A stretch of DNA of 64,000 bases, taken from Kordiimonas lipolytica. GTDB taxonomy: Bacteria; Pseudomonadota; Alphaproteobacteria; Sphingomonadales; Kordiimonadaceae. This document shows, one piece after another, positions 44,084 through 53,758 of this stretch. The stretch is from assembly GCF_001550065.1 (NCBI RefSeq), contig NZ_LRUB01000017.1:248001-312000 (forward strand). The letters run 5' to 3'. Made by a program: the position numbers and the translations under genes. Positions within the stretch are counted from its first letter, which is position 1, and each line of letters opens with the position of its first letter. The notes under the pieces are model-generated. The model did no database searches, was not told the origin of the DNA, and was given only the letters and a program-made list of their open reading frames with translations.

Positions 44084-45967
44084 ATGCGTCACCATGTTAG
44101 TCGTTTGATATCATTGCTCGTTCTGATTCTGGCCTCGCCCCTAAGTGCGGCGCACGGCGTGGGGGATGCCGCTCTCCTGGAACATCTGTCGCGTCCGCCC
44201 ATGCTGGCGGCGGTATCCATGTCGCGGGACGGACATTTCCTGTCTGCGCTGCGCCGCAATGGAGATCAGTCGGAACTGGTGGTCTGGTATGCGGACGCGG
44301 GGGTTGAGGAAGCCGAAGTGCTGCCCTATGCCTTCGAGGACCTCGACTGGTTGGCCTGGGTTGGCGGCGGGCGGCTTTTGCTGTCGCTGAATGAATATGG
44401 CCTGGTTCTATATGACGCCCATGTTCGTCGCCTGAGGCCGTTGATCGACGGTGAGGGGCCCCGCCCGGGCGATTTACCACCTGTGCTCCTGAGCTCGCTG
44501 CCGGAAGACCCGCGCCGAATTCTGCTGCAGTGGGAAGATCCCGGCGTGCCTGGCTATCCGGCGGTGTACCGGGTTGATGCAGTGTCGGGCGAAAGCGAAA
44601 AGATCGTCGGCGGATGGAAGCCGGTGATCCGCTGGTGGGCGGCGCCGCAAGGGGAGGCGATCCTGGGCGAGGGGTTTGTCAGTCGCCGTCACCGCTTGTT
44701 CGCACCGCGCGCTGACGGCAGCTGGAAGATGATCCGCGACCGGGACTATTTTGACGACGATGCGCTTGCGGTTCTCGCGGTGGAAACCGGTGGCGCAACG
44801 GCGCTTGTGCTGTCGTCGCACCAAAGCGATACCCGCGCCCTGTGGCGGATGGATGCCCGCAGCGGTGATTTTATCAAGAAGCTGGCCGGCCATGACCGGT
44901 TTGACATTATAGCTGCCATACTGGACCCGGAAACCAACATGGCCGTGGGCGCTACGTTTGAGGAAGACGGGATTGAAGACATTGTGTGGGCCAGCCTGCA
45001 CCGCGACAGGCTGCAGGAAATGGCAAAGCGGGCCAAGGTTCCGAACCTCTCCCTGGTTACAGCAAGCGTGGATGGCAGGCGCCAGCTTTACCGGGGCCGC
45101 CTTAAGCACGCGCCGCCACGCTATTTCCTTTATGACGCTGAGATCGATCTCCTGAGCCTGCTGCCTTATGACCCAGCAGATGACACGCTGCCCTCGCCCG
45201 ATACCGAAGGGGTTTGGATTGATCTTCCGAAAGGAAAGGGGCAGATGCATGCCCTTCTTAGCCGCGCGCACACCCGCCGCGCAATTGTGCTTGTACATGG
45301 CGGGCCCGTGAAGCGGGTGACGGCAGGCTACAACCCTTTTGTCAGCTGGTTGACCGCCAATGGATACAGCGTGCTGCAGCCCAATTTCCGCGGCTCCAGC
45401 GGGTTTGGCGAAAAGTGGCGCCGGGCAGGCTATGCCGAATGGGGTCACGACATGCAGGATGATGTGCGAACGGCGACGGAGTGGCTGATTGACCAGGACA
45501 TTGCGGAAAGGGGCCATATCTGTGTGGTTGGCGGTTCCTATGGCGGTTATGCTGCGCTCATGTCGGCGATCAAGGACGATGATTTGATCGGTTGCGCGGT
45601 CAGCCTCAATGGCGTGACGTCGATTGAGCTTCTGATCCGCCACCTGAAGGAGGGGCGCTTTCACATGCTGACCATCCCGCGTATTCAGGGACGGCTGTCG
45701 AAATGGGCGCTTCGGCGCCGGTCGCCGCTTAACCGGGCCGACCTGGTGCGAGTGCCTGTTCTGCTGTTGCATGCAACGCATGACACCAACGTGCGTTTCG
45801 AACATGGCCAGTTGATGCACACTGTCCTGACCCGACTGGAAAAAGACCATAATTTCATTGTACTGCAAGGGGCAGAGCATCAATTGAAGCGACCCGCCGA
45901 CAAGCGCATCTATTACAGGAACACGCTGAATTTCCTGGATGCTCACATCGGGTCAAGGGCGCCCTGA
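44084..45967 (+). CDS. Exported S9 family peptidase (S9C-like)
   Basis: A 627-residue serine peptidase with signal peptide (to about residue 23), propeller-like N-terminal region and C-terminal prolyl-oligopeptidase hydrolase domain. The nucleophile motif is GGSYGG, the Asp lies in ATHDTNVRF, and His in GAEHQLKRP. Probably releases dipeptides or acylated amino acids in the periplasm. No clear Shine-Dalgarno is seen, but no better start exists. Confidence 0.87.
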   Translation: MRHHVSRLISLLVLILASPLSAAHGVGDAALLEHLSRPPMLAAVSMSRDGHFLSALRRNGDQSELVVWYADAGVEEAEVLPYAFEDLDWLAWVGGGRLLLSLNEYGLVLYDAHVRRLRPLIDGEGPRPGDLPPVLLSSLPEDPRRILLQWEDPGVPGYPAVYRVDAVSGESEKIVGGWKPVIRWWAAPQGEAILGEGFVSRRHRLFAPRADGSWKMIRDRDYFDDDALAVLAVETGGATALVLSSHQSDTRALWRMDARSGDFIKKLAGHDRFDIIAAILDPETNMAVGATFEEDGIEDIVWASLHRDRLQEMAKRAKVPNLSLVTASVDGRRQLYRGRLKHAPPRYFLYDAEIDLLSLLPYDPADDTLPSPDTEGVWIDLPKGKGQMHALLSRAHTRRAIVLVHGGPVKRVTAGYNPFVSWLTANGYSVLQPNFRGSSGFGEKWRRAGYAEWGHDMQDDVRTATEWLIDQDIAERGHICVVGGSYGGYAALMSAIKDDDLIGCAVSLNGVTSIELLIRHLKEGRFHMLTIPRIQGRLSKWALRRRSPLNRADLVRVPVLLLHATHDTNVRFEHGQLMHTVLTRLEKDHNFIVLQGAEHQLKRPADKRIYYRNTLNFLDAHIGSRAP

Positions 45968-46102
45968 CGGGAATCAATAGTGATGCTTGCTGTTTGTGCT
46001 ACTTGATGGCTAGAATGAGTTCAGTTGTCTTGTATGGCGTGGGGCCGAGTTTCAAGTGTGGTTGATGGTTACGTGGTAAGTCTGAAAAAGAGGGCAGATG
46101 GA

Positions 46103-46888
46103 ATGATACGGGTGGCAGCAGTGTTGCTGTCGCTTGGCTTCCTGTCTTCCCTGCCTATCCATGCCGAAGACGCGAGGCCAATGAAAGTGATCATGCCGCT
46201 TTGGGGGCCCAGCATCCAGGCTGATGGCACAGGCATGTTTGTTGATATGTTCCGCTTTGTGCTGAAGGGCCATGAAGACCGCTATGACATTGAATTTGTC
46301 AGTTACGACAAGGCGTTGCGTCTGCTTCTCTATAGCGATGTCGATTGTGCCTATCCGATCAGCAAAAAGACGATCATGGTCTCCATGAAGCACACAGACC
46401 CGGACCAGATGGTCCAGTCTCTGCCGGTTCTTGTGTCCAAGACTTATCTATTCTCACGTCCCGGCGAGCCGGTCTTCAGCGGCATGGACCAGTTGAAAGA
46501 CAAGCTTCTCATTCAGATCAGGGGTGAAAATTATAACCATAACTTCAGGATGTCCCAGGCCCGCTTCTGGAACGTGGATACGGAAATCGAAAAGGTACGC
46601 GTGCTTCTGGAAGGTCGGGGGGATGCCATGCTTGGCAGCATGCCGGAAATATTGATTTCCTTTGCGGAACTTGGTGTGGAAATACCGCCTTATGATCCTG
46701 GTTTTACAGTGCTGGATTATAATAACGCCATGACCTGCCGTTCATCGCCTAAAGCCAGTGCGCTCGTTAACCTGTTCAATCAGCGAATCCGCGAAACGGT
46801 TGAGGACGGTAGTTTGCGAGCCCGAGCAGTGGGCCATGGCGTGCCCGAGAGTGTAGTGGATGCATTCCTGCCAAAGCTACCACACTGA
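46103..46888 (+). CDS. Periplasmic substrate-binding-like protein (orphan)
   Basis: A 261-residue exported protein (signal MIRVAAVLLSLGFLSSLPIHA) of the type-II periplasmic-binding fold. ATG at 46103 is favoured by AGAGGG; the longer frame precedes the signal peptide. No transporter genes adjoin. The ligand is unknown; PMKVIMPLWGPSIQ begins the domain. Confidence 0.72.
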   Translation: MIRVAAVLLSLGFLSSLPIHAEDARPMKVIMPLWGPSIQADGTGMFVDMFRFVLKGHEDRYDIEFVSYDKALRLLLYSDVDCAYPISKKTIMVSMKHTDPDQMVQSLPVLVSKTYLFSRPGEPVFSGMDQLKDKLLIQIRGENYNHNFRMSQARFWNVDTEIEKVRVLLEGRGDAMLGSMPEILISFAELGVEIPPYDPGFTVLDYNNAMTCRSSPKASALVNLFNQRIRETVEDGSLRARAVGHGVPESVVDAFLPKLPH

Positions 46889-46920
46889 TAAACCAATCAC
46901 TCTCTGATGCACCACCATAG

Positions 46921-46950
46921 AAAATTGGCTTATTTGAGCCGATTTTGCTT
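46921..46950 (+). terminator. Hairpin after the binding-protein gene
   Basis: AAAATTGGCT (46921-46930) pairs with AGCCGATTTT (46937-46946), with one G-U pair, 33 nt past the stop. The trailing TTTT of the stem and TGCTT give a weak U-tract. Confidence 0.5.
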
Positions 46951-47077
46951 CCCGCTTTTCCCGATTTGTGGTTTGTAAAGGCGATGCTTTCCAGCAAGAG
47001 AAAGCCAAAGACCTAAAAATGGGGAGTGGCCGCGCCGTCATGATGCAGCGGTCCAAGAGAATATAAAAGGGGTAGAA

Positions 47078-48625
47078 ATGTCCGACACTGTTGTCTCGAC
47101 CGAAGGGTCACAGGAAAAGGAATTCCTGGGCCACCCGATTGGCCTAACTATCTGTTTCCTAACCGAAATGTGGGAGCGTTTTTCATACTATGGTATGCGT
47201 GCGCTTCTGATCCTGTTTCTGACGAAGCACTTTCTGTTTCCTGCCGGTGAGGCAAGCCTGATTTATGGCGCGTACACTGGTCTGGTTTACATGCTTCCTG
47301 TGGTCGGTGGCTATCTGGCCGACCGCTATCTGGGTAGCCGTAAAGCGGTGACCTTTGGCGCTATTCTACTGGTGGCAGGGCATATATCGCTGGCCTTTGA
47401 AGGGCCACAGGCAGTTATTGACGCTGCGGGCGATGTGACGCGCTCTGATGTGCATGTGTCCGTCTTCTTCCTGTCGCTGGCGCTGATCATCACGGGTGTT
47501 GGCTTCCTGAAGGCAAACATTTCCACCATCGTGGGTGCGCTTTATGGCCCCAACGATCCTCGCCGCGACGGCGGTTTCACCATCTTCTATATGGGCATCA
47601 ACCTTGGTTCGCTTCTGGCAACCATGATTGTTGCAGGCATTGGTGAAACGTACGGCTGGGGTTACGGCTTTGGTCTTGCCGGTATCGGCATGCTGTTGGG
47701 CCTTGTCGTTTTCTGGAAGGGCCAGCACCTTCTGGAAGGCCGCGCAGACCCACCAAACCCGGAAGAGCTGAAAAAGCCGATTTTCGCAGGCCTCAGCACC
47801 GAATGGTTGATCTATATTGGCGGTCTTGTGGCTGTTGGTGTCATGTGGTGGCTGGTGCAAAACCAGGCGCTTGTGGGCTCCCTTCTGGGCGGCACCGGTG
47901 CGCTTATGGTTGCGATCGTACTGGCTTACGGCTTCACAAAATGTACGAAAGAAGAGCGCGAGCGCCTCTGGGTAGCCACGATCCTGATCGTGTTCCAGGT
48001 GGTGTTTTGGGCGCTTTTCGAGCAGCAGGGCTCCAGCCTGACGCTGCTTGCAGATCAGCAGTTCAACCGTGATCTTGGCCTTTTCTCACTGACGGCTGCG
48101 CAGGTTCAAACCATGAACCCGCTCTTCATTGTGATCTTCGCGCCAATCTTCGCCTGGATGTGGGTGAAGCTGTCGAACCGCGGACTTGAGCCCTCCACCC
48201 CTGCTAAATTTGGCATTGCCATGCTTCTTGTGGGTGTCGGCTACCTGCTGTTCTCCTATGGTCTCGGCCTCACAGATGGCCCAAACAAAAGCTTCTTCTG
48301 GCTGTTTGTCATCTATCTGTTCATGACCTTGGCAGAGCTTTGCCTCAGCCCGGTTGGCCTGTCGATGATCACCAAGCTTTCGGTGGCGCGTCTCGTCGGC
48401 ATGATGATGGGCATGTGGTTCCTGTTCACCGCCTTTGCAAACTTCGTGGCGGGCTTCCTTTCCAGCCTGACAGGTGCGGAAGGCCACGGGACAAGCTCGG
48501 GCGAACTCAGTGTTGACGCAACAATCGAGCTCTTCCATTCCGTTGGCCTGCTGGCCGTTGGTATTGGTGTGGTTCTGTTTGTGCTGACGCCACTGATGCG
48601 CAAGTGGATGCACGGCGTTCACTAA
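47078..48625 (+). CDS. POT-family proton-dependent oligopeptide transporter
   Basis: A 515-residue inner-membrane MFS transporter importing di- and tripeptides with protons. The ExxER motif reads EMWERFSYYGMRALL near the start, and GVGFLKANISTIVG is the POT motif of helix 4-5. About fourteen helices are visible, as in bacterial POTs. It likely takes up the products of the many exported peptidases in this window. The start has AAGGGG upstream. Confidence 0.93.
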   Translation: MSDTVVSTEGSQEKEFLGHPIGLTICFLTEMWERFSYYGMRALLILFLTKHFLFPAGEASLIYGAYTGLVYMLPVVGGYLADRYLGSRKAVTFGAILLVAGHISLAFEGPQAVIDAAGDVTRSDVHVSVFFLSLALIITGVGFLKANISTIVGALYGPNDPRRDGGFTIFYMGINLGSLLATMIVAGIGETYGWGYGFGLAGIGMLLGLVVFWKGQHLLEGRADPPNPEELKKPIFAGLSTEWLIYIGGLVAVGVMWWLVQNQALVGSLLGGTGALMVAIVLAYGFTKCTKEERERLWVATILIVFQVVFWALFEQQGSSLTLLADQQFNRDLGLFSLTAAQVQTMNPLFIVIFAPIFAWMWVKLSNRGLEPSTPAKFGIAMLLVGVGYLLFSYGLGLTDGPNKSFFWLFVIYLFMTLAELCLSPVGLSMITKLSVARLVGMMMGMWFLFTAFANFVAGFLSSLTGAEGHGTSSGELSVDATIELFHSVGLLAVGIGVVLFVLTPLMRKWMHGVH

Positions 48626-48648
48626 GCGCTGCGACTATGAATATTGGA

Positions 48649-48674
48649 CGGGGCCTGCGGGCCCCGTTTGCGTT
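48649..48674 (+). terminator. Terminator after the POT gene
   Basis: CGGGGCC (48649-48655) and GGCCCCG (48660-48666) form a GC stem, followed by TTTGCGTTTT, 23 nt past the stop. Confidence 0.7.
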
Positions 48675-48751
48675 TTCGTTGCTTGCGGTGGATTTCTTGG
48701 CCCCACTGAGCTGCGGAACGGCTTAGGCAGGTTTTGGGTCTATTAGCGCCT

Positions 48752-49567
48752 TCACTGCAACGGCATGTAGGTCAACTGTTCCGGCGGCACATATTTGTGC
48801 AGGATGGTGGTATAGTCCTCGGTGCTCTGGAAATCCTCGATCGCCTTGTCTATGGCCTCCACCGTGGTGCGGGGCACCGTCAGTTTCGACAGGATAAAGT
48901 GGATATAATCGTCATTCAGCAGCGCCGGGTGCACGCCCACCCGGTCGAGGGCGTTCATCTTCTTCAGGATATGGATGCCGTTGAACAGGTCATTGAACAC
49001 CACGTCCACCCGGTCTTTCACCAGCCAGGTGAACAGAACCTCATATTCGGGTGTCTGCAGGATATATTTCCTGAGTTTCGGGTCCGCCTTGTAGAGCGCC
49101 GCGAATTCGTCGCCGTACCAGCTGCCCAACAGTATGCCGATCCGGTTCTTGCCTGAAACCACATCGGCGATGGACATGACATTCTTTTTCTCAAGGTCTT
49201 TCAGGCGCATGAACATCACCATGGTTTCACGCCGGTAAGGCCGGGTGAACCAGGCATATTGTTCACGTTCTACCATGCGCGACGCTCCCAGTGACCCGTC
49301 TATGGTGCCGAACTTGATGGCCAGAAGGGTTCGCTTCCAGGGCATGACCTTGAGCTCGAACGCGCATCCTGCGGCGCCGAAAGTTTCACGCAAGAGCTCT
49401 ATGTCCAGGCCAGTGGGGGTGCCATTCTCATCGCGGTAGTGATAGGGCTGCCAGTCAAAGAAGGCGATGGTCAGCTTCTTGGAGCAGGCCGCGTTTTGCG
49501 CGCTCGCTGGCAAGGAGAGAGAGGTCAGGATACTCACAACAAGGAACAGTGCAGCATGTCTGGTCAT
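48752..49567 (-). CDS. Periplasmic substrate-binding-like protein (SBP family 3, orphan)
   Basis: A 271-residue exported protein with signal peptide MTRHAALFLVVSILTSLSLP and the amino-acid-type binding fold (TIAFFDWQPYHYRDENGTPT, GLDIELLRETFGAAGC). ATG at 49567 has GGGGA upstream; the longer frame has no ribosome site. It resembles the next gene upstream (49644-50462): both have WPPY/WQPY and GLDIEL segments, so they look like a tandem duplication. No permease is near. Confidence 0.82.
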   Translation of the reverse strand: MTRHAALFLVVSILTSLSLPASAQNAACSKKLTIAFFDWQPYHYRDENGTPTGLDIELLRETFGAAGCAFELKVMPWKRTLLAIKFGTIDGSLGASRMVEREQYAWFTRPYRRETMVMFMRLKDLEKKNVMSIADVVSGKNRIGILLGSWYGDEFAALYKADPKLRKYILQTPEYEVLFTWLVKDRVDVVFNDLFNGIHILKKMNALDRVGVHPALLNDDYIHFILSKLTVPRTTVEAIDKAIEDFQSTEDYTTILHKYVPPEQLTYMPLQ

Positions 49568-49643
49568 GGCTTTTCCCCGAAGTAATGGGAAACTATAGCA
49601 TATTTTGCGCGGTTTTGGCCAAGAAGATGCGCCTTTTGGGGCG

Positions 49644-50462
49644 CTATGGTTGCTGGCCTGCAAACTTCTCGAGCAGGGCGACAGGCAGGTAGCGTTCCGT
49701 AATACGGTCTATTGTCCCGTCCTCTTTTAGCCCGGTGATGGCATTGTTGATTGTGGCGACATCTGCTTCGGTCTGTGTCTTACGGCTGAGAAGGATATGA
49801 ACGCTGTTTACATGCACAGCGAAGGGCAGCAACTGAATGGCGCCGCTGCCAACCGTTCGTTCGGCAACATACCTGCCACCGGCGACGTCATTGACAGCAA
49901 CGTCAACAAGCCCTGCTTCAAGGGCCCGGAAAAGATTTTCGAAATCCTCGAATGTCTGGATACGTGAGCGGAACACCGGATTGTCTGTGCGGGCCTTCTC
50001 GAAAGCCGGGCCGTACCAGCCACCCAGCACAACCCCGACCCGCAGCGGTGTGCTTGTCAGGGCGTCAAAGGATGGCGGCCTTGCTTCATCGACCATGTCG
50101 GCGCGCACGAATGCACCGATCACTTCATCTCGCACCGGGACAGTATAATGGCCAAATATGGCCCTGTCTTCGGTGAAGGAAACGGTTGGCATGCCGTCCA
50201 GTTCCCCCAGCTCGATATTCCTAAGCGCCCGCTTGAAGGGGATGCGGATAATATGGAGGCTGCAGCCCGCCCTGCCAAAGATCGCGGCCATCAGCTCAAT
50301 ATCCAGGCCGGATGCGAACTGGTCGCCTTCCCAGATGGTGTAGGGCGGCCATTCGATCGCCCCCAGCGTGATCGTTCTGTCGCAACCTTCCGCACTCGCT
50401 GGCCGGTCAAGCGCGGCCAGCCAGAAAAGGGTCAGGGCACAGATAACAGCACGAAAAAGCAA
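49644..50462 (-). CDS. Periplasmic substrate-binding-like protein, tandem paralogue
   Basis: A 272-residue exported protein (signal about residues 1-24) of the amino-acid-binding type (TLGAIEWPPYTIWEGD, GLDIELMAAIFGRAGC). It starts with TTG at 50462, with AGGA 8 nt upstream. It is a paralogue of the downstream gene 77 nt away. Ligand and partner transporter are unknown. Confidence 0.8.
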   Translation of the reverse strand: MLFRAVICALTLFWLAALDRPASAEGCDRTITLGAIEWPPYTIWEGDQFASGLDIELMAAIFGRAGCSLHIIRIPFKRALRNIELGELDGMPTVSFTEDRAIFGHYTVPVRDEVIGAFVRADMVDEARPPSFDALTSTPLRVGVVLGGWYGPAFEKARTDNPVFRSRIQTFEDFENLFRALEAGLVDVAVNDVAGGRYVAERTVGSGAIQLLPFAVHVNSVHILLSRKTQTEADVATINNAITGLKEDGTIDRITERYLPVALLEKFAGQQP

Positions 50463-50576
50463 TTGCGGGTCCTTTCAGGATGCATAGTGCCCCTGAGGAA
50501 ATTAAATATTTGTGAATACTGGTATGTTGGCCAGTCAGTCGTATTCGTGGTGTTCGCCTGTGCTTGACGGTGCTGT

Positions 50577-51335
50577 CTAGCCGTTTTGTCGCCGGGCATT
50601 TTCTGCTATGGCGGCCCACTTCTTCTGGGTTTTTCGGTAATGACCGGTAGCCCGCCGCAAGCGCGCGGCAACTTCGTCAAATATATGCATTGCAGCATCG
50701 GGCTGACCCGAATACTGCAGCAGCAGGCCGTATCGTACGCGCGCTTCTTCCCCTGTCGCATACCCGATGAGGTTTTCGTATGACCCAAGCGCGGCTTCAA
50801 GCTGACCTGCTTCTGCAAGGCCGCGGGAATATAGCAAATGCCCTTCCTGGCTATTGAAGCCCGGGTTCTTTTCCTGCAACAGGTCCAGTATCTCCACTGT
50901 CTGGTCCGGGCGGCCTTGTTCCAGACTCAACCGCGCCTGTCTCATCAGAATGTGTGGATCGTGCTTGTGGGCGCCTTGCAGGCAGGTCTCGATATGAGGG
51001 GCCGCTTCATCCCACTTTTCCAGCGCCATCAGGGCATCGGCAAGGCGCAACCGGTTTTCGGTGCTTTCGACCATATCGAAGGCATGATGTGCTTCCCTCA
51101 GCTCCCGTTGTGGGTCCAGGATTTTGACGGCCCCTTTTTTCAGGTTGCCAGCGGCGCGGGTGTTGCCAGCATCAGGCAATACCTGAGTAATGAGATAAAT
51201 AGCACAGCCAATTCCGGGGGCCATAATGACCAGCCAGATCCAATATTTGTCCCGCCCGGTTTTCACCACATGATAGGCACACCCCAGCTGCAGCAGCACT
51301 AGCATAACGAAAATTGGCACGTGAACCCCCTGCAT
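50577..51335 (-). CDS. TPR protein with PLDc_N-like membrane segment
   Basis: A 252-residue protein. Two N-terminal hydrophobic segments (about 5-20 and 31-50), YHVVKTGRDKYWIWLVIMAP, resemble the phospholipase-D nuclease N-terminal membrane domain, followed by about four TPR-like helical pairs in the cytoplasm or periplasm. It probably scaffolds a membrane complex; the partners are unknown. Confidence 0.75.
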   Translation of the reverse strand: MQGVHVPIFVMLVLLQLGCAYHVVKTGRDKYWIWLVIMAPGIGCAIYLITQVLPDAGNTRAAGNLKKGAVKILDPQRELREAHHAFDMVESTENRLRLADALMALEKWDEAAPHIETCLQGAHKHDPHILMRQARLSLEQGRPDQTVEILDLLQEKNPGFNSQEGHLLYSRGLAEAGQLEAALGSYENLIGYATGEEARVRYGLLLQYSGQPDAAMHIFDEVAARLRRATGHYRKTQKKWAAIAENARRQNG

Positions 51336-51411
51336 GCTTCCCAGAATGCCCGAACGGTACTGGGTGTCAGGGTCGGAGGCAAGAATTTAGTGTGAAGGGT
51401 ACTTTAATGGC

Positions 51412-52113
51412 TTAGGGCAGCAGCAGGATGCGGTTGAAACGGTAGACGTATATCTTGCCACGGTCATTGATATCAATGCGCCAGAAAAGCGTCTCTCCGC
51501 CGGATGTCCGCCAGTCCTTGAGGATGAAATCCATCGGGTGCGGGCCAGCTTCTTCTTCGACCACAAGGTGGAAGCCGATCATGCGTTTGCTGCGCTGGCT
51601 GAAGAAATATTTCAGTCTTGCGCCTGCGGGCGTGGTGCCGCTGACGGTGAAGGCCAGTTCGTCGGCGAATTCCTCGATCGTCACTTCGCGGTCAATGGTC
51701 TGAAGTTCAGAGGCAGGGAACAGGGCGCGGCGATGGAACTGATGCCCGTGAACAAAAGCCGCCATGGCGGGTGTGAGCGTCCTGCGCTCGCCGTCCTCGC
51801 CTTCAAACCAGATCGTGCCGTCCGTATCGCCGTAGGTTACGGTGCCGTCCTCGCTGATCATGGTGAAGCGGGCGTCGCCACCAGCCGGTGTGCTTATGCC
51901 GCTCGTGACCACTGTGTCATAGGTGCGGCCTTCCACGGTGACATTGGCGCTGGCTTCAATGCGGCCCACATCCTTTGCCTCGCTGTTCCATCCGATTGCC
52001 TTGGCGGCTTGCTCGAACAGCATCTCGGGCGTGGGCAGGTCTACGGGCTGCGCCCATGTCCGCGTGGGCGCAAGAACAAGAAAGAAACAGATCAGATACA
52101 GGCGTACGGGCAT
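51412..52113 (-). CDS. Exported protein of unknown function
   Basis: A 233-residue protein with a signal peptide (MPVRLYLICFFLVLAPTRTWA) and a mainly beta-strand rest, reminiscent of LolA-like or outer-membrane-lipoprotein-sorting beta folds, but I do not recognise it. TGAGGA supports ATG at 52113. It is divergent from the amidohydrolase pair. Confidence 0.65.
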   Translation of the reverse strand: MPVRLYLICFFLVLAPTRTWAQPVDLPTPEMLFEQAAKAIGWNSEAKDVGRIEASANVTVEGRTYDTVVTSGISTPAGGDARFTMISEDGTVTYGDTDGTIWFEGEDGERRTLTPAMAAFVHGHQFHRRALFPASELQTIDREVTIEEFADELAFTVSGTTPAGARLKYFFSQRSKRMIGFHLVVEEEAGPHPMDFILKDWRTSGGETLFWRIDINDRGKIYVYRFNRILLLP

Positions 52114-52186
52114 GCCAAAATTCCTCAGTTCGGAAGAATCGCAACCTACCACAGGCAGAGCGCCTAAAACAGCGCCGGGATTTCAA

Positions 52187-52218
52187 AACGGTTCGTCCTG
52201 CGGAGGGAACGGTTCGTC
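52187..52218. promoter_or_regulatory. Two direct repeats AACGGTTCGTC 21 bp apart
   Basis: The 11-mer occurs at 52187-52197 and 52208-52218, exactly two helical turns apart, with a related inverted TTCGT/ACGAA dyad just after. This is in the divergent promoter region between the unknown exported protein and the amidohydrolase operon and looks like an operator. Confidence 0.4.
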
Positions 52219-52324
52219 GATCTGAACGAAAGTAGCAATGCTTTTTGATGACTCGGATTAACACGCTTGATACGCTCCGGCGACACGCTGCCAAGGGACA
52301 GGGCAGTAACATGGAGAGATTAGT

Positions 52325-53758
52325 ATGAAAAAAGCAATGACGCGGCCCTCATGGCTGCGATCAGGGCTCGCCATCACCGCTATGGGGCTTGCGCTTGCCG
52401 CATGCCAGCCAGGCGAGGAGCAGGGCGAGTTTGTCGAGATCAACAAGGATCCGTATCCATCCAGCTACACGCCGCTTCCAAGCAAGCCGACGCTGATCAC
52501 CAATGTCACCATCCTTGATGGCAAGGGCGGCCGTATTGACGGTGGCTCGATCCTGATGGAAGGCGGCGATATCAAGGCCGTGGGCCAAAGCATTGAAGCC
52601 CCCGCGGGCGCTGAGGTGATTGACGGCGCTGGCCGCTGGGTGACACCAGGCATCATCGACACGCACAGCCACCTTGGTGTGTATCCAAGCCCGGGCGTGC
52701 GGTCGCATTCAGACGGCAACGAAGTGGGTGAGCCGGTAACGGCAGACGCATGGGTAGAGCATTCCAACTGGCCACAGGACCCGGGTTATATCCGTGCGGC
52801 CGCTGGCGGCATTACGGCGCTGCAGCTGCTGCCGGGTTCCGCGAACCTTGTGGGTGGCCGGGCGGTCACGCTTAAGAACGTACCGGGCCGCGTGGCGCAG
52901 GACATGAAGTTCCCTGGTGCCCCATACGGCATGAAGATGGCGTGCGGTGAAAACCCGAAACGCGTTTACGGCGAAGGCAAGAATAGCCCGGAATTCCGTC
53001 CGCATACCCGTATGGGTAACGTGGCGGGTTACCGCGCAGCCTGGGCAGAAGCGCAGGATTACCAGCGCGCCTGGGACAAGTATGAGCGCGACTATAAGGC
53101 CGGCAAAGACGTTCTGCCGCCGAAGCGCGACCTGAACCTTGAGACGCTTGCGGGCGTTCTGAACGGTGAAATTCTTGTTCACATGCACTGCTACCGCGCT
53201 GATGACATGGGCACCATGCTCGATGTGATGAAGGAATTCGACTATAAGATCTCTAGCTTCCACCACGCTGTGGAAAGCTACAAGATCGCTGATCGCCTTG
53301 CTGAAGACGGTGTCTGCTCCAGCATGTGGGCAGATTGGTGGGGCTTCAAGATGGAAGCTTATGACGGCATCCGCGAGAACATCCCGTTCGTTCACAAGGC
53401 CGGCGCCTGCGCGATTGTCCATTCCGATAGTGACAGCGGCATCCAGCGCCTGAACCAGGAAGCAGCCAAGGCCCTTGCCGACGGTCGCAAAGCCGGCGTT
53501 GATATCTCCAAGGAAGAAGCATGGCAGTGGCTGTCGCTCAATCCGGCGAAAGCACTGGGCATCGCTGACGAGACCGGCACGATCGAAGTGGGCAAGGACG
53601 CCGATATCGTTCTGTGGTCTGGTGATCCGTTCAGCGTTTACACCAAAGCCGACAAGACATTTGTTGACGGTGCCGTGGTGTTCGACCGCCATGATCCTTC
53701 CCGACAACCGGTGATGGATTTCGAGCTTGGCCAACCAGGTGAAGGAGACGTGAAATGA
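52325..53758 (+). CDS. Amidohydrolase lipoprotein, catalytic partner
   Basis: A 477-residue metal-dependent amidohydrolase. A lipobox ALAAC puts the lipid Cys at residue 27. The N-terminal metal motif DTHSH (H114, H116) is present, with further His in VHMHCY, FHHAV and IVHSDSD, so a binuclear or mononuclear active site should be intact. The C-terminal GTIEVGKDADIVLWSGDPFS closes the beta-sandwich. The substrate may be a peptide-like or cyclic imide compound. It overlaps the next gene by 4 nt. Confidence 0.88.
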   Translation: MKKAMTRPSWLRSGLAITAMGLALAACQPGEEQGEFVEINKDPYPSSYTPLPSKPTLITNVTILDGKGGRIDGGSILMEGGDIKAVGQSIEAPAGAEVIDGAGRWVTPGIIDTHSHLGVYPSPGVRSHSDGNEVGEPVTADAWVEHSNWPQDPGYIRAAAGGITALQLLPGSANLVGGRAVTLKNVPGRVAQDMKFPGAPYGMKMACGENPKRVYGEGKNSPEFRPHTRMGNVAGYRAAWAEAQDYQRAWDKYERDYKAGKDVLPPKRDLNLETLAGVLNGEILVHMHCYRADDMGTMLDVMKEFDYKISSFHHAVESYKIADRLAEDGVCSSMWADWWGFKMEAYDGIRENIPFVHKAGACAIVHSDSDSGIQRLNQEAAKALADGRKAGVDISKEEAWQWLSLNPAKALGIADETGTIEVGKDADIVLWSGDPFSVYTKADKTFVDGAVVFDRHDPSRQPVMDFELGQPGEGDVK

